NCBI RefSeq assembly: GCF_001050235.1
Contig: NZ_DF967972.1
Coordinates: forward strand, 2,927,901-2,991,900
Length of the DNA: 64,000 bases
Reading direction: 5' to 3'
Origin: Longilinea arvoryzae
GTDB taxonomy: Bacteria; Chloroflexota; Anaerolineae; Anaerolineales; Anaerolineaceae
The notes beneath the pieces were generated by a model, which was not told the origin of the DNA, made no database searches, and saw only the letters and a list, made by a program, of their open reading frames with translations. Shown here one piece after another: positions 58,757 through 64,000 of this stretch (position 1 is its first letter; every line of letters begins with the position of its first letter). The translations under genes were made by a program, and so were the position numbers.

Positions 58757-60841
58757 ATGACAGAATTCCGGATCAGGCAACACCCCATCTTACCCATCCC
58801 GGAGCGGGATGAGATTGAATTCTTCTGGCAAGGACAAAAGCTGAGCGCTCTCAGGGGAGAGACCATCGCGTCGGCCCTTTTTGCGCACGGTATTCATGTG
58901 TTCGGCCATCACCACCGCGACCATTCACCGCAGGGCATCTTTTGCGCGAACGGTCAGTGCTCACAATGCATGGTGATCGCCAATGGAAAGCCTTTGAAGG
59001 CCTGCATGGAACTGGTCGAAGAGAACATGCAGATTGCTCCCATGGAAGGCCTGCCCGACCTGCCCAAAGTCAGCCAGGTGCCCGATATGGAGGCCGTCCA
59101 GGATATCGAGGTCCCGGTTTTGATCATTGGCGGTGGACCGTCAGGTTTATCGGCCGCCATCGAACTTGGCAAGCGCGGTGTCAAGGTTCTCCTGATCGAT
59201 GATAAGCACCGCCTGGGCGGCAAGCTGGTTTTGCAAACGCACCGCTTCTTCGGCTCCACCAACGCGGTCTACGCCGGAACGCGCGGCATCGACATCGCCA
59301 CCCGCCTCGAGGAAGATCTGCGCGAGTATCCCAGCGTTGAAATCTGGACACGCAGCACCTGTCTGGCCGTCTTCAGCGATCAGAAAGTCGGCATTCTAAA
59401 GAACGGCGCTGAATATGTGCTGGTCAAGCCCCAGGTCCTTCTGGTGGCATCCGGCGCACGTGAGAAATTTCTGGCGTTCAAAGGCAACACATTGCCGGGC
59501 GTCTTTGGCGCGGGCGCCTTCCAGACGCTCGTCAACCGGGATCTCGTCAAGCCCGCTGAAAAGCTGTTCATCATCGGCGGCGGCAATGTCGGTTTGATCG
59601 CCGGTTACCATGCGCTGCAGGCCGGCATCGGCGTCGTCGGGCTGGCGGAAGCCTTGCCGGAATGCGGTGGGTACAAGGTCCACAAGGACAAACTCACCCG
59701 TATGGGCGTGCCGATCTACACCTCGCATACGGTCCTGAGCGCCAACGGCCAGGACAAGGTTGAATCGGTCACCATTGCGCAGGTGGATGCGAATTTCAAA
59801 CCCATTCCCGGCACCGAACAATCTTTCGAATGCGACAGCGTCCTGGTGGCGGTCGGTCTCGATCCAGTCAACGAGTTCTACCTCAAAGCTAAAGATTTTG
59901 GCCTGACCGTCTATGTGGCCGGCGACGCTGAAGAAATCGCCGAAGCCTCGGCAGCCATATTCTCCGGCAAAATTCGCGGCGTCGAAATTGCGCGCAGCCT
60001 GGGGATCGCCACCGAAGAAATTCCACGCTCCTGGTACCGCACCAGTGAGATCCTCAAGTCCCGCCCGGGACGGACGATGAGCGAGGATCTGCCGGAGGTC
60101 AACGCCGGCGTCATGCCCGTCATTCACTGCACCCAGGAAATCCCCTGTAACCCATGCTCGACCCTGTGCCCGCACGGGTTGATCTACGTGGATACCAAGG
60201 ATATCCGCCAGATTCCCAGTTTCCTGGGCAACAATTATTGTTGTGAAGCCTGTGAACGCTGTGTGGCGGGCTGTCCCGGTCTGGCCATCACCCTGGTCGA
60301 TTCGCGCGGCAATGCGGATATGCCGATCGTATCCATCCCCTATGAATTCACGCGCGAAGAAATCCACAGATCGGATGTCGTGACGGTTCTGGATACGGAA
60401 GGGTCCGCCCTGGCCGACCTGGAAGTGGTTTCAGTCCACAGCATTCCCAACATCGACCGCACCCTGGTAGTCCAGGTGCAGGCGCCGTATGAGATTGCCA
60501 GCCATATCGCCGGTATCCGCGTGCAGGGACCGGCCATCACCCAGCCGTTGGATCAATACATCCCCCACATCGCCGACGATATGATCGTTTGCCGTTGCGA
60601 GCGGGTCACTGCCGGCGAAATCCGCGGTTTGATCCACCAGGGGTACCGCGACATGAACGAGATCAAGATCGTCACGCGGGCCGGAATGGGCGCCTGCGGA
60701 TCCAAGACATGCAATGCCATCATCCATCGCTTGTTTAAGGAAGAAGGCATTGCCAATGAAGAAATCACCGAAAGCACCAAGCGCCCGATCTTTGTCGAAG
60801 TTACGCTGGGCACTTTCGCCGGCGAAAAAGAGCAGGAGTGA
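58757..60841 (+). CDS. Iron-sulfur flavoprotein, alpha/gamma-fused subunit of an amino-acid dehydrogenase
   Basis: 694 residues with four parts: an N-terminal 2Fe-2S ferredoxin-like domain (CANGQCSQC, about residues 62-80), an FAD/NAD disulfide-oxidoreductase-like domain (VLIIGGGPSGLSAAIELGKR, LFIIGGGNVGLIAGYHAL, VYVAGDAEE), a ferredoxin insert with two 4Fe-4S-like clusters (CNPCSTLCPHG, CCEACERCVAGCPG), and a C-terminal BFD-like 2Fe-2S domain (VCRCERVT ... GMGACGSKTC). This equals the HcnA and HcnB (or D-hydroxyproline dehydrogenase gamma and alpha) subunits fused. With the following DAO-type gene it should oxidise a small amino acid and pass electrons on. Confidence 0.88.
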   Translation: MTEFRIRQHPILPIPERDEIEFFWQGQKLSALRGETIASALFAHGIHVFGHHHRDHSPQGIFCANGQCSQCMVIANGKPLKACMELVEENMQIAPMEGLPDLPKVSQVPDMEAVQDIEVPVLIIGGGPSGLSAAIELGKRGVKVLLIDDKHRLGGKLVLQTHRFFGSTNAVYAGTRGIDIATRLEEDLREYPSVEIWTRSTCLAVFSDQKVGILKNGAEYVLVKPQVLLVASGAREKFLAFKGNTLPGVFGAGAFQTLVNRDLVKPAEKLFIIGGGNVGLIAGYHALQAGIGVVGLAEALPECGGYKVHKDKLTRMGVPIYTSHTVLSANGQDKVESVTIAQVDANFKPIPGTEQSFECDSVLVAVGLDPVNEFYLKAKDFGLTVYVAGDAEEIAEASAAIFSGKIRGVEIARSLGIATEEIPRSWYRTSEILKSRPGRTMSEDLPEVNAGVMPVIHCTQEIPCNPCSTLCPHGLIYVDTKDIRQIPSFLGNNYCCEACERCVAGCPGLAITLVDSRGNADMPIVSIPYEFTREEIHRSDVVTVLDTEGSALADLEVVSVHSIPNIDRTLVVQVQAPYEIASHIAGIRVQGPAITQPLDQYIPHIADDMIVCRCERVTAGEIRGLIHQGYRDMNEIKIVTRAGMGACGSKTCNAIIHRLFKEEGIANEEITESTKRPIFVEVTLGTFAGEKEQE

Positions 60842-60847
60842 AGCACA

Positions 60848-62014
60848 ATGACTGCCAACCCAATCTCGCATTATGATGTGATCATCATTGGCTCCGGCTC
60901 CACAGGCACGCCCACCGCCCTCAGCATGGCCAAGGCGGGCCTTAAAGTGCTGGTACTGGATCGTTGCCCAAGCGTCGGCCAGGAATCGAATAAGAAAGCC
61001 ATCGGCGGCATTCGCGCCACGCACTCCGACCCGGCGAAAATCCGCCTGTGCCTGCGCAGCATCGAAATCTTCTCCACCTGGAAAGAAACCTGCGGCGACG
61101 ATATCGAATGGTACCAGGGCGGGTATATGTACCCGGTCTACCGCGAAGCCGAAGAAAAAACGCTCAAGGAACTTCTGGCGAAGCAAAAAGCCTACGGTTT
61201 GAACATCGATTGGCTCGATGCCCGCCAGATGCTCGAAGTGACGCCGGATCTCAACCCCGATCACCTGCTGGGCGGCACCTTCTCTCCAAAGGACGGCAGC
61301 GCGTCCCCGCTGCTGGCATCCCATGCCTTCTATCATCAGGCGCTCCTGCATGGCGTTGAATTTCGTTTCAATGAACCCGTCGAAGAGATCGTCTTGAACG
61401 GCGGCCGTGTCGCCGCGGTGCGCACCAACCACGCCACCTACGGCGCAGACGTCGTCGTCAACGCCGCCGGCGCCTGGGCCAATGAGATCGGCAAGCTGGT
61501 CGGATTGGATATCCCGGTCCATCCGGATTGTCACGAAGCGGCCATCACCGAACCGGTGGCGCACTTCCTGGATCCGATGATCGTCGATATCCGGCCGGCG
61601 CCCGGTTCGGCCAACTACTATTTCTACCAGCACCTGACCGGCCAGATCATCTTCTGCATCACCCCCAGCCCTAATATCTGGGGATATGACACACGCGAGA
61701 CCAGCAGTTACCTGCCGATGGTATCCCGCCGCATGGTCGAGATCATGCCGCGCCTGAAGAACATCCGGGTGCGGCGCACCTGGCGCGGCCTCTATCCCAT
61801 GACCCCGGACGCGACGCCGATCGTTGGCTGGTCGAAAGAGGTACCCGGTTTCATGTTGGCGGTCGGCCTGTGCGGCCAGGGCTTCATGTTGGGCCCGAGC
61901 GTGGGCGAACTGGTGTCGCGCCTGGTCACGAACCAGACCGTTCCGGAAGACGCCGAAACGCTTGAAATCGTCTCGCCGTACCGGAAGTTTGGCGGTCCGG
62001 AAAAATTACAATAA
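60848..62014 (+). CDS. FAD-dependent amino-acid dehydrogenase (DAO family), catalytic subunit
   Basis: 388 residues. FAD-binding DVIIIGSGSTGTPTALSMAKAG at the N-terminus, VVNAAGAWANEIGKLVG, and the C-terminal GLYPMTPDATPIVG and GLCGQGFMLGPSVGELVSRLV motifs of sarcosine oxidase beta/glycine oxidase/HcnC-type enzymes. It begins seven bases after the preceding iron-sulfur subunit and is its partner. The substrate may be sarcosine, glycine, D-proline or hydroxyproline; the sequence does not decide. A terminator follows. Confidence 0.9.
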   Translation: MTANPISHYDVIIIGSGSTGTPTALSMAKAGLKVLVLDRCPSVGQESNKKAIGGIRATHSDPAKIRLCLRSIEIFSTWKETCGDDIEWYQGGYMYPVYREAEEKTLKELLAKQKAYGLNIDWLDARQMLEVTPDLNPDHLLGGTFSPKDGSASPLLASHAFYHQALLHGVEFRFNEPVEEIVLNGGRVAAVRTNHATYGADVVVNAAGAWANEIGKLVGLDIPVHPDCHEAAITEPVAHFLDPMIVDIRPAPGSANYYFYQHLTGQIIFCITPSPNIWGYDTRETSSYLPMVSRRMVEIMPRLKNIRVRRTWRGLYPMTPDATPIVGWSKEVPGFMLAVGLCGQGFMLGPSVGELVSRLVTNQTVPEDAETLEIVSPYRKFGGPEKLQ

Positions 62015-62025
62015 CACATCGATCC

Positions 62026-62060
62026 AAAAGAGAGCGGAGGAATTCTCCGCTCTCTTTTTA
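62026..62060 (+). terminator. Terminator of the amino-acid dehydrogenase operon
   Basis: A fourteen-base-pair stem (AAAAGAGAGCGGAG with CTCCGCTCTCTTTT), five-base loop, ending in a T-rich strand. Confidence 0.9.
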
Positions 62061-62072
62061 TGCGTTTGGTTG

Positions 62073-62078
62073 TAAAAT
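62073..62078 (+). promoter_or_regulatory. -10 box directly before the HAD gene
   Basis: TAAAAT, eight bases before the ATG of the HAD hydrolase. No convincing -35 and no ribosome site, so a leaderless start is suggested. Confidence 0.5.
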
Positions 62079-62086
62079 TACCCCCT

Positions 62087-62779
62087 ATGAATATTCAAGC
62101 CCTTATTTTCGATTTTGACGGTTTATTGGTTGACACTGAAACCCCTCAATTGACTGCCTGGCAAAATATCTACCGCGCTCACGGGGCCCGGCTTCTGCTC
62201 GAGGAATGGGTCAAATGCCTGGGCACCTCAGCCGACGCTTTCGACCCGATTCGCGATCTGCACTCCAAGACTCCCCTTCCCATCGACGGCGAACGGCTGC
62301 GAGCAGAGTTCAAAGCGCGTTCGATCGAAGCCATTCAGAAAGAAAACCTGCGCCCCGGCATTGAAACGCTTCTCGAGCAGGCCCGCCAGCGTAATTTGCG
62401 CATGGCAGTTGCCTCCAGTTCGAACCGAACTTGGGTGGAATCGGGTTTAAATCGGCTACACGCAGCCGATTATTTCGATGTCATCTGCACCTCGAATGAT
62501 GTTACACGGGTGAAACCGGATCCGGAGTTGTTCTTACTTGCCCTTGATCGCCTGGGAATCGATTCGAACGAAGCCATCGTCTTCGAGGATTCACCCATGG
62601 GCATCCAGGCCGCCAAATCGGCCAATCTGGCCTGCGTCGCCTATCCGAATGCGATTTCCGTTCATCTGGATTTACGCCAGGCCGATCTGGTCATCCCATC
62701 CCTGGTTGATTATCCGCTTGTAAAAATCCTTCAGGTTTTCGACGGCTATCGGCCGGATTTAAGCCACTCCTCGGACTGA
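62087..62779 (+). CDS. HAD-superfamily hydrolase, beta-phosphoglucomutase-like
   Basis: 230 residues. HAD motif I is FDFDGLLVDTE, motif II VASSSNRTW, motif III with RVKPDPELFLLAL, motif IV VFEDSPMGIQAAKSA: subfamily IA with a helical cap. Such proteins are sugar-phosphate phosphatases or beta-phosphoglucomutases; the substrate is open. ATG 62087 gives the family N-terminus (NIQALIFDFDG); an in-frame ATG at 62060 lies upstream of the -10 box. It ends at a shared terminator. Confidence 0.92.
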   Translation: MNIQALIFDFDGLLVDTETPQLTAWQNIYRAHGARLLLEEWVKCLGTSADAFDPIRDLHSKTPLPIDGERLRAEFKARSIEAIQKENLRPGIETLLEQARQRNLRMAVASSSNRTWVESGLNRLHAADYFDVICTSNDVTRVKPDPELFLLALDRLGIDSNEAIVFEDSPMGIQAAKSANLACVAYPNAISVHLDLRQADLVIPSLVDYPLVKILQVFDGYRPDLSHSSD

Positions 62780-62784
62780 TTAAC

Positions 62785-62813
62785 AACAGCCCGGCTTATC
62801 CAGCCGGGCTGTT
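62785..62813. terminator. Convergent terminator
   Basis: A twelve-base-pair stem (AACAGCCCGGCT with AGCCGGGCTGTT) and five-base loop between the HAD gene and the lipoprotein gene; the T-run is weak on both strands. Confidence 0.75.
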
Positions 62814-62830
62814 CTCTGCTGCTTTGAATA

Positions 62831-63712
62831 TCAAGAACCGTGGATTTCCATCGATTGGATCATGGCGTCCAAGGCGCTCAAGTCCGGCGTGAAGGCATTG
62901 GCAGTCTGTTGGTTGAGAGTGGTGACCACGTCTTCCAGGTACTTCGGAAAATCGTTGGTGAACTCGGGCGGTTCCTGACCGGTCACCTGGCCATCCGCCG
63001 GCAGGCTGGCCAGATTCACCGGTAAGACGGCGGCTACATAATATTTGCCGTCAGCGGTCAGGCCCTGGAACGTGTAGATCAATTCGTGGTTGTTGATCGG
63101 CAGGAACGCCTGATCGAACTGGGTCAGGTAGCGAACACCGCTGCCATTTTTGAAGTTCAAAAAACTTACCTGGGCGTGCATCACCTGGGCGGCGTTGTAC
63201 ATGGGCAGGAAGGGCAGGTTCTTGCCAATCTGCTGGTTTTGCAGCAGGGTTTGCAGGTCGGCGGCGATTTTCCCGGCGCCTTCATTCGCAGCCGTCATCT
63301 CAGCCACCGGGTAAATGAAGATCTGCGCGGACATCAGATGATTGGTAATGGGATATCCTTCCAGCGTCAGCATTTCATACTCCGGCATCTGCTCCCAGTA
63401 TGGAGCATCGGTGCTGCTCGCAGGCGCTGGAACGACCTGCGAGAGGAGAATCTGAGCCACACCGTTCAGGTCCATCCGCATCGATCCGCTTTCTGTGATC
63501 GGGTTGGAAGCGCTGGCCTGGGTCGGTGGAACCAGGGTGGAGGGAATTTGAGTCGGTGGAATTTGGGTCGGTGGAATTTGGGTTGGCGGTATTTCCGTTT
63601 GCGTGGCGCTCGGAACGGCTGCTGGACCGTTACAGGCAGCCAGGATTACGAGCAACGCCAGTACAATGGCCGGGATCTGCAGTCGGGGGACGAGGTTCTT
63701 CTTTCGTTTCAT
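62831..63712 (-). CDS. Lipoprotein with a PPTQI-repeat linker, function unknown
   Basis: 293 residues. A basic N-terminus (KRKKN), hydrophobic stretch and lipobox LLVILAAC give a lipoprotein signal with Cys27. Next comes a linker with repeats of IPPTQ (about residues 41-66), then a folded domain of about 220 residues without known motifs (ANHLMSAQIFIYPVAEM-like region, YVAAVLPVNLASLPADGQ). It should be tethered to the outer face of the cytoplasmic membrane. The repeat is also visible as a 15-base tandem repeat in the DNA at about 63538-63590. Conserved domain function unknown. Confidence 0.82.
   Translation of the reverse strand: MKRKKNLVPRLQIPAIVLALLVILAACNGPAAVPSATQTEIPPTQIPPTQIPPTQIPSTLVPPTQASASNPITESGSMRMDLNGVAQILLSQVVPAPASSTDAPYWEQMPEYEMLTLEGYPITNHLMSAQIFIYPVAEMTAANEGAGKIAADLQTLLQNQQIGKNLPFLPMYNAAQVMHAQVSFLNFKNGSGVRYLTQFDQAFLPINNHELIYTFQGLTADGKYYVAAVLPVNLASLPADGQVTGQEPPEFTNDFPKYLEDVVTTLNQQTANAFTPDLSALDAMIQSMEIHGS
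63538..63590 (-). repeat. 15-bp tandem repeat encoding the PPTQI linker
   Basis: About three to four near-identical 15-base units (plus-strand form GTCGGTGGAATTTGG) inside the lipoprotein gene. They keep the frame, so unit number can change without breaking the gene. Confidence 0.8.
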
Positions 63713-63803
63713 GATGATTCTTCCTCAAAAAGGATGGATTGGGCAGGCTTGCTGCCCATGGGATTATAAACGTTTCTTCATTAGAAAAAGTTCCACACAG
63801 GTC

Positions 63804-63833
63804 TTGTTATTCCACCGCGGGTAAGGGTATACT
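63804..63833 (+). promoter_or_regulatory. Promoter of the rel gene
   Basis: TTGTTA, 18 bases, TATACT. An ATG lies nine bases after the -10 box and opens a nine-codon frame before rel. Confidence 0.7.
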
Positions 63834-63842
63834 ATCACATCC

Positions 63843-63872
63843 ATGAAGACAATCCTTCTGGAAGTGATCTGA
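63843..63872 (+). CDS. Nine-codon upstream reading frame before rel
   Basis: ATG 63843 to TGA 63870-63872, encoding MKTILLEVI. It starts at or within two to three bases of the predicted transcription start, and its stop shares the base A with the rel start codon (TGATG). A leaderless leader peptide coupled to rel translation is a possible reading; chance is the alternative, as no comparative data are available. Confidence 0.35.
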   Translation: MKTILLEVI

Positions 63873-64000
63873 TGCAGACCTCTTTTCTCGATGGATTAAT
63901 GCAGGCTCTCCCGGAATCCTATTCGGTGATCGACCGGGAATTAATCCAGCGCGCCTATTATTTTGCCGAGAAAGCCCATGCCGGACAAAAACGCGCCTCC
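63872..64000 (+). CDS. rel: RelA/SpoT-type (p)ppGpp synthetase/hydrolase, 5' part
   Basis: 43 codons before the window ends. The visible sequence ends IQRAYYFAEKAHAGQKRAS, which is the opening of the HD hydrolase domain of RelA/SpoT proteins (A..FA..AH.GQ.R.SG). GGAAG seven bases upstream serves as ribosome site. It would make or degrade the stringent-response alarmone; whether it is bifunctional cannot be seen here. Confidence 0.8.
   Translation, partial: MQTSFLDGLMQALPESYSVIDRELIQRAYYFAEKAHAGQKRAS

Overview
The window looks like a chromosomal segment of a Chloroflexota bacterium, most likely of the Anaerolineae. This rests on the character of the proteins: several small conserved membrane or unknown proteins of a kind I associate with that group, MEDS/PAS/GGDEF and soluble PAS/GAF kinases, a single-chain ADP-forming acyl-CoA synthetase, an epimerase-type threonine dehydrogenase, and many promoters placed directly in front of ATG codons. 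I could not run a search, so the taxonomic call is inference. Almost all of the DNA is coding, gene order is dense on both strands, and hairpin terminators mark most convergent gene ends.

Layout. 1-5.9 kb: a truncated membrane protein, an IMPACT-family protein, a MEDS-PAS-PAS-GGDEF diguanylate cyclase, a DUF1028 protein, a cNMP-binding histidine kinase and a DUF4342 protein. 6.0-8.2 kb: a radical SAM/HhH protein on an apparently leaderless message, a YbaK-type deacylase, and a membrane-anchored rhodanese with an in-frame UGA that is best read as selenocysteine. 8.2-11.8 kb: a tandem glycine riboswitch with a terminator, then gcvH-gcvPA-gcvPB (no gcvT here). 11.8-15 kb: an orphan Flp-type pilin, a promoter merging into a tandem palindromic repeat, a metallophosphoesterase lacking its GNHD motif, and leucyl aminopeptidase. 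15-17.9 kb: alaS on the minus strand.

17.9-31 kb, all minus strand, is the most unusual region: rpoN (sigma-54 with an inserted CxxC...CxxC ribbon), a soluble PAS-GAF-PAS histidine kinase, an NtrC-type activator that ends without a DNA-binding domain, a small two-helix membrane protein, a giant TPR protein of about 1808 residues, and a TPR protein with a gingipain/caspase-like (C25-type) protease domain. Two sites with the same -24/-12 core (TGGCAY-N5-TTGCA) stand in front of rpoN and of the membrane/TPR/protease genes. The region therefore looks like a self-contained, self-amplifying sigma-54 circuit that switches on a caspase-like protease and its TPR partner.

31-43.9 kb: trmFO, a glutaminyl-cyclase-like M28 protein, a kinase, an aminotransferase, hflX, rpmF, a methyltransferase, a SpoIIE-type phosphatase, secD-secF, threonine dehydrogenase and an unknown protein. 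44-49.8 kb: htpG, a 2-hydroxyacid dehydrogenase, the acyl-CoA synthetase and an unknown protein. 49.9-51.5 kb: tRNA-Leu(UAG), a membrane protein, and a second copy of the tRNA 3' end, which together resemble a decayed integration site. 51.5-57.6 kb: tig-clpP-HAD-rlmN-ftsY-prfB, with the classical prfB frameshift. 57.6-64 kb: pfkA, an iron-sulfur/FAD amino-acid dehydrogenase pair, a HAD phosphatase, a lipoprotein, and the start of a RelA/SpoT gene preceded by a nine-codon reading frame.

How the parts fit: threonine dehydrogenase, the glycine cleavage proteins, the glycine riboswitch and the D-amino acid/glycine oxidase-like pair all bear on glycine or small amino acid oxidation. Translation and protein quality control are well represented (alaS, tig, clpP, ftsY, secDF, prfB, rlmN, hflX, rpmF, htpG). 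Signalling is dense: three histidine kinases, one diguanylate cyclase, one SpoIIE phosphatase and the start of rel.
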